Positions 9,711 through 19,624 of a stretch of 64,000 nt of DNA are shown here, piece by piece (position 1 is the first letter of the stretch; each line of letters opens with the position of its first letter). A model generated the notes under the pieces. The model worked only from the letters and a program-made list of their open reading frames with translations, ran no database searches and was not told where the DNA came from. A program made the translations under genes and the position numbers. The DNA comes from Mangrovibacter plantisponsor (GTDB taxonomy: Bacteria; Pseudomonadota; Gammaproteobacteria; Enterobacterales; Enterobacteriaceae): the NCBI RefSeq assembly GCF_003182475.1, contig NZ_QGTS01000013.1, positions 1 through 64,000 on the forward strand, read 5' to 3'.

Positions 9711-9752
9711 AAAAAAGGCCCCCATATTGCCCGTGTCTACGCAACATGGGGG
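9711..9752 (-). terminator. terminator-like hairpin between argG and argH
   Basis: A 12-bp stem with a single mismatch pairs 9719-9730 (CCCCCATATTGC) with 9741-9752 (GCAACATGGGGG) around a 10-nt loop. In the direction of the arg operon (minus strand) it is followed after CC by six Ts, the form of an intrinsic terminator. It sits inside the operon, 14 bp past the argG stop and 30 bp before argH. Confidence 0.75.
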
Positions 9753-9766
9753 ATAAAACTAAAAAC

Positions 9767-10984
9767 TTATTTCTTCTGTTCGTTCAGCGCACGAATACGT
9801 GAAGACAGGGAGAACAAGCGAATGAAGCCGCCAGCATGGCTGTGGTCGTAAACTTCATCTTCACCGAAAGTCGCGAACTCTTCGCTGTACAGGCTGTTGG
9901 GTGATTTTTTCTGAATAGCAGTTACCCGGCCTTTATACAGTTCCAGTACCACTTCACCATTCACTTCACCTGCCAGGGATTCTGCAGCTGCCTGCAAAGA
10001 CTGGCGCAGCGGTGCAAACCAACGGCCGTCATAAACCACGTAGGACATTTCCAGGCCAACCTGTTCACGCCATTTGAAGCTGTCACGGTCCAGTACCAGC
10101 TGCTCAACAGCACGCAATGCAGCCATCATAATGGTGCCCCCTGGGGTTTCGTAGCAACCACGAGATTTAATACCCACCAGGCGGTTTTCCACGATATCAA
10201 CACGGCCAACGCCATGTTTAGAACCCAGAACATTCAGTGCTTCCAGGCATTTGAACGGGCTCATTGCTTCACCGTTCACGGCAACCACTTTACCGTGCTC
10301 AACAGTAATGGTGACTTGCTCAGCGGCATCCGGCGCTTCTTTCGGGTCAACAGTCCATACCCAGCAATCTTTATTCGGTGCATTCCACGGGCTTTCCAGC
10401 ACACCGCCTTCAGTAGAGATATGCCAGGCGTTTTCATCACGGCTGTAAATTTTTTCCAGAGAAGCAGTTGTCGGGATGTCGCGCTCTTTCAGGTATGCCA
10501 GCAATGCTTCACGGGAACGCAGATCCCATTCACGCCATGGAGCAATGACTTTGAGGCCAGGAGCCAGGGCAGCCCATGCAGACTCAAAACGAACCTGGTC
10601 ATTACCTTTACCAGTTGCGCCGTGAGCCAGTGCATCCGCACCCACTTTTTTCGCCACATCCACCAGCGCTTTAGCGATCAGCGGACGAGCCATGGAAGTA
10701 CCCAGCAAGTAGCTGCCTTCGTACAGCGCACCGGTTTGCAGTACCGGATAAACATAATCACGAATAAATTCTTCACGCAGATCCACAACGTGGCATTCAA
10801 TCGCTCCGGAACGCAGCGCTTTTTGTTCAACCCCTTTCAGATCATCACGATCCTGCCCAATATCCACTACGCAGGCGACAACTTCGCAGCCCTGATAGTT
10901 TTCTTTCAGCCAGGGAATGATAGCGGAGGTATCCAGACCACCGGAGTAGGCGAGAACAACTTTTTTGATGCCGTGATTTTGCAT
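9767..10984 (-). CDS. argG: argininosuccinate synthase, short type
   Basis: ArgG joins citrulline and aspartate using ATP to give argininosuccinate. From the ATG at 10984 (MQNHGIKK, preceded by AAGGAAAAGAAA) it is 405 aa. The PP-loop pyrophosphatase motif AYSGGLDTS is at residues 12-20, with GATGKGNDQ further on. This is the roughly 400-aa subfamily found in Vibrio, Yersinia and Bacillus, clearly different from the 447-aa E. coli enzyme, whose gene is also unlinked. Its position between argB and argH gives a complete citrulline-to-arginine set next to the acetylated steps. Confidence 0.95.
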   Translation of the reverse strand: MQNHGIKKVVLAYSGGLDTSAIIPWLKENYQGCEVVACVVDIGQDRDDLKGVEQKALRSGAIECHVVDLREEFIRDYVYPVLQTGALYEGSYLLGTSMARPLIAKALVDVAKKVGADALAHGATGKGNDQVRFESAWAALAPGLKVIAPWREWDLRSREALLAYLKERDIPTTASLEKIYSRDENAWHISTEGGVLESPWNAPNKDCWVWTVDPKEAPDAAEQVTITVEHGKVVAVNGEAMSPFKCLEALNVLGSKHGVGRVDIVENRLVGIKSRGCYETPGGTIMMAALRAVEQLVLDRDSFKWREQVGLEMSYVVYDGRWFAPLRQSLQAAAESLAGEVNGEVVLELYKGRVTAIQKKSPNSLYSEEFATFGEDEVYDHSHAGGFIRLFSLSSRIRALNEQKK

Positions 10985-11054
10985 TTTCTTTTCCTTCAAG
11001 AGCGCATTAGGCCTGACCCTGCAGACCATATGGAGTCGTTAAACGTGTAGTGCG

Positions 11055-11831
11055 TTACGCAATGATACGGGTACCAATCGCAACACCATTGAATAGCGAG
11101 GGTAATTGCTCCGCATGGCGCCATGAGGCGATATCTACCGGGCGTCCAAGTGTACGCGCAGCATCCAGTGCAGCATTAACTTTCACAATCATCCCATCGG
11201 TAATGATGCCCTGAGCAATCAGTTGCTCCGCTTTTTCAGCTGTCATTTCAGCAATACGCTGGCCTTTACCATCCAGGATACCACTCACATCTGACAACAG
11301 GATTAAATCAGCACCCAGAGTTGCAGCCAGAGCCGTGGCAGCCTGGTCTGCGTTCACATTCATCAGCAGGCCATCTTCTGTTATGCCAATAGAACTGACT
11401 ACCGGGAGAAACCCACCGGCTAACAGTGAGTTCAGCAAACGATCAGAGCCCGGTTTTGCCAGGCCAACATGGCCCAGAGACTCATCCAACTGAGTGACGG
11501 TAACACTGCCACCATCCGCAAGGCACAGCCCTACAGCATCAATATGGTGCTTCTGAGCCCAGGCGAGCAATGTTTTATTTGCCGTACCAGCCAGAGCCCC
11601 GGTGATAATGTCTATCTGGTCTGCTGGTGTAACCCGCAGACCATTTTTTTTCTGTACGGGCAGGGCAAGTTTCTTCATTAATTCATCAACCAGACACCCG
11701 CCACCATGGACGATAACCAGAGGGCGCTGGTGAGACTCACGGTACGTAACCAGTGCAGCAAACAGGCGTTCCAGCGCTTCTTCACTATCCAGCAGAACAC
11801 CGCCTAACTTAATAATTAATGGATTCATCAT
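11055..11831 (-). CDS. argB: acetylglutamate kinase
   Basis: ArgB phosphorylates N-acetylglutamate, the second step of arginine synthesis. From the ATG at 11831 ([11 protein letters not shown], preceded by AGGTGAG) it is 258 aa, as in E. coli. Amino-acid kinase motifs are visible: KLGGVLL at the N-terminus, [11 protein letters not shown], and [12 protein letters not shown]. It lies 14 bp after argC and 70 bp before argG, on the same strand and presumably in one ArgR-repressed operon. Confidence 0.97.
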   Translation of the reverse strand: MMNPLIIKLGGVLLDSEEALERLFAALVTYRESHQRPLVIVHGGGCLVDELMKKLALPVQKKNGLRVTPADQIDIITGALAGTANKTLLAWAQKHHIDAVGLCLADGGSVTVTQLDESLGHVGLAKPGSDRLLNSLLAGGFLPVVSSIGITEDGLLMNVNADQAATALAATLGADLILLSDVSGILDGKGQRIAEMTAEKAEQLIAQGIITDGMIVKVNAALDAARTLGRPVDIASWRHAEQLPSLFNGVAIGTRIIA

Positions 11832-11845
11832 CTCACCTGATTGCT

Positions 11846-12850
11846 TTAAATAAGAGCCTGAGTCTCTGTAAAACCGAACCGAATATTTGCGCACTGCATC
11901 GCCTGAGCAGCTGCACCTTTGAGCAGGTTATCTTCCGTGGCGACAACAATCAGATGCTGCCCCTGTACGGCAAAACCGATATCACAGAATGGTAAGCCAA
12001 CAACATTCTTCAGTGCAGGCATACCTTTTTCATAAAGACGAACCAACGGCTTATCACCATAAGCCTGTTGGTACACCGCCGCAATTTGCTGCTGAGTGAC
12101 TCCATCCTGCAAACGGCAGGTGATGGTTTCCAGAATGCCGCGTGGGAAGTTCCCCAGATGCGGGGTGAAAATAATATCAGCGCCAAGATGCGATGCGATT
12201 TCAGGCTGGTGCCGGTGGGTGAACACACCGTACGGCTGCAGGCTGACTTCACAGAAACTGTTAGACAGTGACGCTTTACGCCCGGCACCGCTCACACCAC
12301 TGGTAGCATTGATAACCGGCCACTGAGTGAGATCCAGCAGGCCATTATCAATCAACGGTTTCAGCGCCAGTTGTGCGGCTGTTGGGTAACAACCCGGAAC
12401 AGCAATTAAATCAGCCTGCTTAATTTTGTCTGCCTGCCATTCGGCAAGGCCATAAACGGCGCTGTCGAGCAAATCTGGGTGCTGGTGAGTAAAACCGTAA
12501 TACTGGGTATAGAACTCAGCATTATTAACCCGGTATGCACCGGATAAATCAAACACGACACAACCCGCAGCAAGAAACTGCGGAGCCAAGTCATGGCTGA
12601 CTTCGTGGGCAGTGGCAAGGAAAACGACATCAACACCCTGTGTAAATTCGCTAATATCAGACATAGGCTGAAGCGGCAAATCCACAATCCCTTTCAGTTG
12701 AGGGTGAAGACTTGAAAGTAATTTTCCTGCATCTGAACTTTGCGCAGACACTGTCAATGCGGTTATGTTCATATGAGGATGGCGATTCACATAGGAAGCA
12801 AGCTCTGCGCCGGTATAACCGCTGGCACCTACAATCAGCGTATTCAACAT
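11846..12850 (-). CDS. argC: N-acetyl-gamma-glutamyl-phosphate reductase
   Basis: ArgC reduces N-acetylglutamyl phosphate to the semialdehyde with NADPH. From the ATG at 12850 ([14 protein letters not shown]) the protein is 334 aa, the E. coli length; nine upstream in-frame codons are not conserved. The nucleotide-binding GASGYTGAE is at residues 8-16 and the catalytic cysteine C154 is in [10 protein letters not shown]. It is the first gene of argCBGH and divergent from argE. Confidence 0.97.
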   Translation of the reverse strand: MLNTLIVGASGYTGAELASYVNRHPHMNITALTVSAQSSDAGKLLSSLHPQLKGIVDLPLQPMSDISEFTQGVDVVFLATAHEVSHDLAPQFLAAGCVVFDLSGAYRVNNAEFYTQYYGFTHQHPDLLDSAVYGLAEWQADKIKQADLIAVPGCYPTAAQLALKPLIDNGLLDLTQWPVINATSGVSGAGRKASLSNSFCEVSLQPYGVFTHRHQPEIASHLGADIIFTPHLGNFPRGILETITCRLQDGVTQQQIAAVYQQAYGDKPLVRLYEKGMPALKNVVGLPFCDIGFAVQGQHLIVVATEDNLLKGAAAQAMQCANIRFGFTETQALI

Positions 12851-12976
12851 TGGGGTTGTATACCTTCTTTCCGTCATTTTTAACCTGGCTTCGGACTCTG
12901 CCGGAACCGCGTATTACTGGTTTACTCTTTGCCCTGTAACAGCAGAGCAAGAAAAGATTCATTTTTGAGCAATGTT

Positions 12977-13015
12977 AATGTATTTTTATTCATTAATTTT
13001 GCATGATTATCTATA
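12977..13015. promoter_or_regulatory. paired ARG boxes in the argC-argE operator
   Basis: The 18-bp segment 12977-12994 (AATGTATTTTTATTCATT) differs from the ArgR consensus at one conserved position. A second, weaker box follows at 12998-13015 after 3 bp, the standard spacing for ArgR hexamer binding. The pair lies between the divergent argC and argE genes, as in E. coli, so arginine should repress both directions. Confidence 0.88.
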
Positions 13016-13047
13016 CTATTGTGACCCAGGACATGTCAACAGTGAAG

Positions 13048-14193
13048 ATGAAATTACCGCCTTTTATCGAGATATATCGAGCGTTGATAGCAACGCCATC
13101 TATCAGTGCAACCGAAAGTTCACTGGATCAAAGTAATGCTTCTTTAATCAATTTGCTTGCAGGCTGGTTTGGCGACCTCGGGTTCCAGGTTGAAGTCCAG
13201 CCAGTCCCTGGTACACGTAATAAGTTTAATATGCTTGCCCGTATCGGCCAGGGTGCTGGCGGGTTGCTGCTTGCCGGGCATACCGACACCGTGCCATTTG
13301 ACGACGGGCGCTGGACTCGCGACCCGTTTTCATTAACTGAACACGACAATAAACTTTACGGGCTGGGCACAGCAGATATGAAAGGCTTCTTTGCCTTCAT
13401 TCTTGATGCACTACGTGATATCGATGTCACCCGCCTGACCAAACCGCTCTACATTTTGGCGACCGCCGATGAAGAGACCTCCATGGCCGGTGCTCGCTAT
13501 TTTGCAGAAAATACACAAATCCGCCCGGATTGCGCCATCATTGGCGAGCCTACCTCATTGCAACCGGTGCGTGCACACAAAGGCCATATGTCCAGCGCCA
13601 TCCGGATCACCGGGCAATCAGGACATTCCAGCGATCCCGCCCGGGGCATTAACGCCATTGAACTGATGCACGATGCAATTGGCCATATCATGGCGTTGCG
13701 TGACGACCTGAAATCCCGCTTCCACCATGATGCGTTCACCATTCCATATCCAACACTTAACCTGGGCCATATTCACGGCGGTGATGCATCCAACCGTATT
13801 TGTGCCTGCTGTGAATTGCATATGGATATTCGCCCGTTACCTGGCATGACACTGGATGATTTAAATGGCTTGCTGCAAGAGGCCTTATCTCCCGTCAGCA
13901 ACCTGTGGCCTGGCCGTCTGGATATTTCCGAACTACATCCGCCAATTCCCGGTTACGAATGCCCGGTGAACCATGAACTGGTCGCAGTGGTGGAAACACT
14001 GCTCAACACACCAACAGAAGTCGTTAACTACTGTACCGAAGCGCCGTTTATCCAAACCTTGTGCCCTACTCTGGTGCTCGGCCCTGGCTCCATTAACCAG
14101 GCGCATCAACCGGACGAATACCTGGAAACACGGTTTATCAAACCCACACAAGAACTGATAACCCAGGTTATTCATCATTTTTGTTGGCATTAA
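13048..14193 (+). CDS. argE: acetylornithine deacetylase
   Basis: ArgE releases ornithine from N-acetylornithine, closing the linear (non-recycling) arginine route of enterics. Counting from [10 protein letters not shown] the protein is 381 aa (E. coli 383). M20 metallopeptidase ligands are in place: H78 and D80 (GHTDTV), D110 (TADMKG), and E142/E143 (DEETSMAG). The open frame extends to 13003; an ATG at 13033 is another possible start because it has AGGA just before it, but family alignment favours 13048. It is divergent from argC. Confidence 0.95.
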   Translation: MKLPPFIEIYRALIATPSISATESSLDQSNASLINLLAGWFGDLGFQVEVQPVPGTRNKFNMLARIGQGAGGLLLAGHTDTVPFDDGRWTRDPFSLTEHDNKLYGLGTADMKGFFAFILDALRDIDVTRLTKPLYILATADEETSMAGARYFAENTQIRPDCAIIGEPTSLQPVRAHKGHMSSAIRITGQSGHSSDPARGINAIELMHDAIGHIMALRDDLKSRFHHDAFTIPYPTLNLGHIHGGDASNRICACCELHMDIRPLPGMTLDDLNGLLQEALSPVSNLWPGRLDISELHPPIPGYECPVNHELVAVVETLLNTPTEVVNYCTEAPFIQTLCPTLVLGPGSINQAHQPDEYLETRFIKPTQELITQVIHHFCWH

Positions 14194-14208
14194 ATCAGTG
14201 GTAAGACC

Positions 14209-14243
14209 AATTCACTCTTTTGTATCAGGCAAAAGAGTGAATT
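14209..14243. terminator. long hairpin after argE
   Basis: AATTCACTCTTTTG (14209-14222) is perfectly complementary to 14230-14243, a 14-bp stem with loop TATCAGG, beginning 16 bp after the argE stop codon. No T-tract follows, so it may protect the mRNA 3' end or act as an atypical terminator. Confidence 0.5.
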
Positions 14244-14256
14244 AGTAATATTTAAC

Positions 14257-14294
14257 ATTTTCGCGCGAAAATAATCGGTATTTCCGCGTGAAAG
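14257..14294. promoter_or_regulatory. 16-bp palindrome with degenerate second copy upstream of ppc
   Basis: ATTTTCGCGCGAAAAT (14257-14272) is a perfect palindrome. A looser copy, TTTCCGCGTGAAA, begins at 14281, with centres about 22 bp apart, close to two helical turns. Both lie in the 302-bp argE-ppc gap, more than 200 bp before ppc. The arrangement resembles tandem operators, but I do not recognise the regulator. Apart from this and the argE hairpin, the gap should hold the ppc promoter and leader, which I did not define. Confidence 0.4.
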
Positions 14295-14495
14295 TGCTGG
14301 AAATCAGTGTAATTCCATAAGAATTACTTATCGGGAGCCAGCAATATTAAATTTCATAAATTCACCAAATTTACGTGTTTGCTGAAGCGATTTCGCAGCA
14401 ATTGACGAATGGAAACTAACGTGGCTTTATAAAAGGCGGTGTTTAACCCGCCAGGGTGAAAATCAATTGCATTTAGATGGGGTGTCTGGGGTCAT

Positions 14496-17147
14496 ATGAA
14501 CGAACAATATTCCGCTTTGCGAAGTAATGTCAGTATGCTCGGCAAATTGCTCGGGGATACCATCAAGGATGTTTTGGGAGAACACATTCTTGATCGTGTA
14601 GAAACAATCCGTAAATTGTCGAAGTCTTCCCGCGCTGGCAACGACGCAAATCGGCAGGAGTTACTGAATACTTTACAGAACCTGTCTAAAGATGAGCTAC
14701 TTCCAGTAGCACGCGCCTTTAGTCAGTTTCTGAACCTTGCCAACACAGCAGAACAATTTCACAGCATTTCAGCCAATGGTGAATCAGCGAATAGCCCTGA
14801 AATTATTGCAAAAACAATTAAAAAGCTAAAAGCACAACCCAATTTAACTGAAGCTGCGATAAAAGAATCATTAGAATCTCTGTCACTAGAATTAGTGTTA
14901 ACCGCGCACCCGACAGAAATTACTCGCCGGACACTTATTCATAAAATGGTGGAAGTGAATAATTGTCTTAAACAACTGGATCACAGTGATATTCCGGAAT
15001 ATGAACGTAATCAGATAATGCGCCGTCTGCGCCAGCTAATTGCCCAGTCATGGCATACCGATGAAATTCGTAAACACCGCCCGTCCCCGGTTGATGAAGC
15101 TAAATGGGGCTTTGCTGTTGTTGAAAACAGCTTGTGGGATGGCGTGCCTGGCTATTTGCGTGAACTGAATGAACAGTTGGAAGAGCATCTTAACTACAAG
15201 TTACCTGTTGATTTCGTTCCGGTACGCTTCACTTCGTGGATGGGTGGCGACCGCGATGGCAACCCAAACGTTACCGCCGACATTACTCGCCATGTTTTAT
15301 TGCTCAGCCGCTGGAAGGCTACTGACCTGTTCCTGAAAGATATACAGGTACTTATCTCTGAGCTTTCAATGGCAGATGCCACACCTGAACTGCTTAAACT
15401 GGCCGGTGATGAACATAGCGAAGAACCTTATCGCCATATCCTTAAAGGGTTACGCAGCCAGTTAATGGCTACACAGACCTGGCTGGAAGCCCGGCTGAAA
15501 GGCCAGAAATTGCCGCGCCCACAAGGCTTGCTGACGCAAAACGAACAATTGTGGGATCCGTTGTATGCCTGCTACCAGTCACTGCACGCTTGTGGCATGG
15601 GTATTATTGCTAATGGTGAGTTGCTGGACACGCTGCGCCGCATCAAATGCTTCGGTGTACCGCTGGTTCGTATCGATATTCGTCAGGAAAGTACCCGCCA
15701 TTCAGATGCCATGGGTGAAATCACTCGTTATCTGGGCCTTGGCGACTATGAAAGCTGGTCAGAAGCAGACAAACAGGCATTCTTAATTCGCGAACTGAAT
15801 TCCAAACGCCCGTTACTGCCTCGCCAGTGGCAGCCAAGCGAAGACACGCGCGAAGTGCTGGAAACCTGCAAAGTCATTGCCGAAGCGCCGCGTGGTTCTA
15901 TCGCCGCTTATGTTATTTCCATGGCGAAAACGCCGTCTGATGTCCTGGCCGTACATTTACTGTTGAAAGAAGCGGGTATCGAATTCGCGCTACCAGTCGC
16001 ACCGCTGTTTGAAACACTGGATGACCTGAATAATGCCAACGATGTGATGACTCAGTTACTAAACATTGACTGGTATCGTGGGTTTATTCAGGGCAAACAA
16101 ATGGTGATGATCGGCTATTCCGATTCAGCCAAAGATGCCGGTGTTATGGCCGCTTCATGGGCACAATATCAGGCACAGGATGCGTTGATTAAAACCTGTG
16201 AAAAAGCAGGCATTGCATTAACACTGTTCCATGGCCGCGGTGGTTCAATTGGCCGTGGCGGCGCACCAGCTCATGCGGCTTTGCTGTCTCAACCGCCAGG
16301 CAGCCTGAAAGGTGGCCTGCGTGTTACCGAACAGGGCGAAATGATTCGCTTCAAATATGGTGTGCCTGAAGTCACTATCAGCAGTCTGTCGCTCTATACC
16401 GGGGCAATTCTGGAAGCCAACCTGTTGCCGCCGCCGGAACCGAAAGCCAACTGGCGCAACATTATGGACGAGCTGTCCGTGCTTTCCTGCAATATGTACC
16501 GGGGTTATGTGCGCGAGAACAAAGACTTTGTTCCGTATTTCCGCTCCGCAACACCTGAGCTGGAACTGGGGAAATTGCCACTGGGTTCACGCCCGGCAAA
16601 ACGCCGCCCGAACGGTGGTGTGGAATCCCTGCGTGCCATTCCGTGGATTTTTGCCTGGACACAAAACCGTTTAATGCTGCCGGCATGGTTAGGCGCGGGC
16701 GCTGCACTACAGAAAATTGTGGATGACGGGAAACAGGACCAGTTAGAAAGCATGTGCCGCGACTGGCCATTCTTCTCCACACGCCTTGGCATGCTGGAGA
16801 TGGTGTTTGCGAAAGCCGACTTGTGGCTGGCCGAGTACTACGACCAGCGTCTGGTGAAACCAGAACTCTGGCCTCTGGGCCAGGAGCTGCGCAAGCAACT
16901 GGAAGCAGACATCAAGCTGGTGCTGGCTATCGCCAATGATTCCCATCTGATGGCTGACTTGCCATGGATTGCGGAATCTATCACTCTGCGTAATATCTAC
17001 ACTGACCCACTGAATGTTCTGCAGGCTGAGCTGTTGCACCGCTCACGCCAGGCCGATGCCGAGGGCAGTGAACCTGACCCGCGTATCGAGCAGGCACTGA
17101 TGGTAACAATTGCCGGGGTTGCCGCCGGGATGCGTAACACAGGCTAA
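14496..17147 (+). CDS. ppc: phosphoenolpyruvate carboxylase
   Basis: Ppc carboxylates PEP to oxaloacetate to refill the TCA cycle. The 883-aa length equals that of E. coli. The catalytic histidine region [13 protein letters not shown] (H138), the glycine loop [12 protein letters not shown], and the C-terminal RNTG that reaches the active site are all present. In E. coli ppc also follows argE. The gene is followed by a clear intrinsic terminator. Confidence 0.98.
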   Translation: MNEQYSALRSNVSMLGKLLGDTIKDVLGEHILDRVETIRKLSKSSRAGNDANRQELLNTLQNLSKDELLPVARAFSQFLNLANTAEQFHSISANGESANSPEIIAKTIKKLKAQPNLTEAAIKESLESLSLELVLTAHPTEITRRTLIHKMVEVNNCLKQLDHSDIPEYERNQIMRRLRQLIAQSWHTDEIRKHRPSPVDEAKWGFAVVENSLWDGVPGYLRELNEQLEEHLNYKLPVDFVPVRFTSWMGGDRDGNPNVTADITRHVLLLSRWKATDLFLKDIQVLISELSMADATPELLKLAGDEHSEEPYRHILKGLRSQLMATQTWLEARLKGQKLPRPQGLLTQNEQLWDPLYACYQSLHACGMGIIANGELLDTLRRIKCFGVPLVRIDIRQESTRHSDAMGEITRYLGLGDYESWSEADKQAFLIRELNSKRPLLPRQWQPSEDTREVLETCKVIAEAPRGSIAAYVISMAKTPSDVLAVHLLLKEAGIEFALPVAPLFETLDDLNNANDVMTQLLNIDWYRGFIQGKQMVMIGYSDSAKDAGVMAASWAQYQAQDALIKTCEKAGIALTLFHGRGGSIGRGGAPAHAALLSQPPGSLKGGLRVTEQGEMIRFKYGVPEVTISSLSLYTGAILEANLLPPPEPKANWRNIMDELSVLSCNMYRGYVRENKDFVPYFRSATPELELGKLPLGSRPAKRRPNGGVESLRAIPWIFAWTQNRLMLPAWLGAGAALQKIVDDGKQDQLESMCRDWPFFSTRLGMLEMVFAKADLWLAEYYDQRLVKPELWPLGQELRKQLEADIKLVLAIANDSHLMADLPWIAESITLRNIYTDPLNVLQAELLHRSRQADAEGSEPDPRIEQALMVTIAGVAAGMRNTG

Positions 17148-17193
17148 CTGTTTGAATACATAGCCGCTCAGCTTTGCACTGGCGGGTAAAACA

Positions 17194-17223
17194 AAAACCC
17201 GGGAGCATGCTTCCGGGTTTTTT
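17194..17223 (+). terminator. ppc terminator
   Basis: A CCCGGGAGC/GCTTCCGGG stem is followed by six Ts and preceded by As, 47 bp after the ppc stop codon. Confidence 0.85.
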
Positions 17224-17324
17224 ATTCCTGCAATTTACCGCCTTCAGCGCAATATTTTCCTGTTTCTGCCGCAGTAAACTGCTCATTAGCGCACTCCCAT
17301 CGCACTTATCGTTGGAGGTTTATC

Positions 17325-18425
17325 ATGGACAGTATTACGGCATCACCCGGTAAATATATTCAGGGCCAGCATATTCTCAGCCGCGCCGGGCAATACCTGA
17401 AACCACTTGGGCAGCACTTTCTAGTGCTCGCAGACAGCTTTGTCGCCGATCTGGTGGAAGAGAAGCTGCGCCGTACCTGTGAAGAGCATCAAATTGATGT
17501 GGAATTCGCACTCTTTGGTGGCGAGTGTTCACAATCCGAAATTGACCAACTATGCATACTGGCACAAAGAGCAGATTGCGATGCAATTCTGGGCATTGGT
17601 GGCGGGAAAACGCTTGATACAGCAAAGGCTGTGGCTTGCCTGATGAAAAGCCCCATGGTCATTGCGCCAACAGTGGCATCCAGTGACGCCCCTTGCAGTG
17701 CGCTGTCTGTTATCTACTGTGAGGATGGTTCTCTCGACCGTTACCTGCCATTACCACATAACCCGGATCTGGTGCTGGCAGACAGTGCAATTATTGCCGG
17801 AGCTCCACCACGGTTACTGGCTGCAGGCATTGGAGATGCCTTGTCCACCTGGTTTGAAGCCCGCGCCTGTGCAAAAAGCGGCGCGGTGACCAGTGCCGGA
17901 GGCTTGCCTGGCAGAGCCGCTCTGGCACTGGCTGAACTGTGTTACCACACGCTCCTTGAATCGGGTGTTACTGCTGTCTCAGATGCACAACAACACAACG
18001 TCACCACAGCGCTGGAACGCGTTATTGAAGCCAATATTTACCTGAGTGGTATTGGGTTTGAGAGTGGTGGTCTGGCAGCGGCACATGCTGTGCATAACGG
18101 GCTAACAACCCTGCCGGATACGCAAAAAACGCTGCATGGCGAAAAAGTCGCGTTTGGTACACGGGTGCAGTTGATACTCGAAGATGCGCCACAGGAAGAA
18201 CAGGCAGCGGTACTGAACCTGTGTCGCAACGTAGGTTTGCCCGTCACCTTAAGTGAATTAGGTATTACACAAGGGGTTGAGGAAAAAGCCCGCCAGGTTG
18301 CACAGGCCAGTTGCCAGCCAGACAACCCAATGCACAATATGCCAGGCAAGATAACACCACAACAGGTGTTCGACGCCATTTTACTGGCAGATGAACTGGG
18401 CCGTATGCAGCCCGCATCATCATAA
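17325..18425 (+). CDS. gldA: glycerol dehydrogenase
   Basis: GldA oxidises glycerol to dihydroxyacetone with NAD+, and in reverse reduces dihydroxyacetone and methylglyoxal. The 366-aa protein is an iron/zinc alcohol dehydrogenase of the GldA type: the NAD-binding [13 protein letters not shown] at about residues 90-102, and metal ligands D171 (GIGDAL), H254 (AAHAVHNG) and H271 ([10 protein letters not shown]). A strong GGAGG precedes the ATG. In E. coli gldA sits with fsaB and ptsA; here it stands alone between ppc and metF, with its own space for a promoter. Confidence 0.93.
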   Translation: MDSITASPGKYIQGQHILSRAGQYLKPLGQHFLVLADSFVADLVEEKLRRTCEEHQIDVEFALFGGECSQSEIDQLCILAQRADCDAILGIGGGKTLDTAKAVACLMKSPMVIAPTVASSDAPCSALSVIYCEDGSLDRYLPLPHNPDLVLADSAIIAGAPPRLLAAGIGDALSTWFEARACAKSGAVTSAGGLPGRAALALAELCYHTLLESGVTAVSDAQQHNVTTALERVIEANIYLSGIGFESGGLAAAHAVHNGLTTLPDTQKTLHGEKVAFGTRVQLILEDAPQEEQAAVLNLCRNVGLPVTLSELGITQGVEEKARQVAQASCQPDNPMHNMPGKITPQQVFDAILLADELGRMQPASS

Positions 18426-18442
18426 CTTCGGCGCTTTCGCAG

Positions 18443-18468
18443 GCCAGGGGGCTTATGCGCCACCTGGC
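18443..18468. terminator. hairpin between convergent gldA and metF
   Basis: GCCAGG/CCTGGC with inner GC pairs forms a stem in the 67-bp gap between two genes that meet tail to tail. No T-tract is present on either strand, so its role as terminator is inferred from position. Confidence 0.45.
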
Positions 18469-18492
18469 ATGACATCAGTACAAATTAGATAA

Positions 18493-19386
<894 letters not shown>

Positions 19387-19422
19387 TTACCTCATCACTC
19401 TTATCGCTGTTCTGTTATTTAT

Positions 19423-19454
19423 TTACATCTATACGTTTAGACGTCCAGATGTAA
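19423..19454 (-). promoter_or_regulatory. four tandem met boxes upstream of metF
   Basis: Four consecutive 8-bp units (TTACATCT, ATACGTTT, AGACGTCC, AGATGTAA) resemble the MetJ consensus AGACGTCT, the third matching at 7 of 8 positions. MetJ with S-adenosylmethionine should bind here cooperatively and repress metF. Confidence 0.9.
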
Positions 19455-19573
19455 AAATGAAGGAAAAGCCTCGCCTCGTCAACTGAAAAATTCTTGTGTG
19501 GCAGGAATAATTATCAGCCAACGTGAAAAAATTTCATGGATAAGTGATGATTTTTATACGCAGAAGGTGATGG

Positions 19574-19612
19574 CATACCGCCTTCAGGCCATCAGGCCCG
19601 AATAGCGGTATG
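19574..19612 (-). terminator. hairpin after metL
   Basis: CATACCGC (19574-19581) pairs with GCGGTATG (19605-19612), enclosing a smaller GGCC/GGCC hairpin, 13 bp past the metL stop. A clear T-tract is missing, so termination is inferred from location. Confidence 0.45.
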
Positions 19613-19624
19613 AAATAGCAGGAT

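Noticed and set aside
10214-11050. 278-codon frame antisense to argG
   Set aside because: Reverse-frame shadow of an intact, conserved gene.
18443-18468. REP/PU element
   Set aside because: The palindrome GCCAGG...CCTGGC does not match the REP consensus and occurs once; it is better described as a convergent-gene hairpin.
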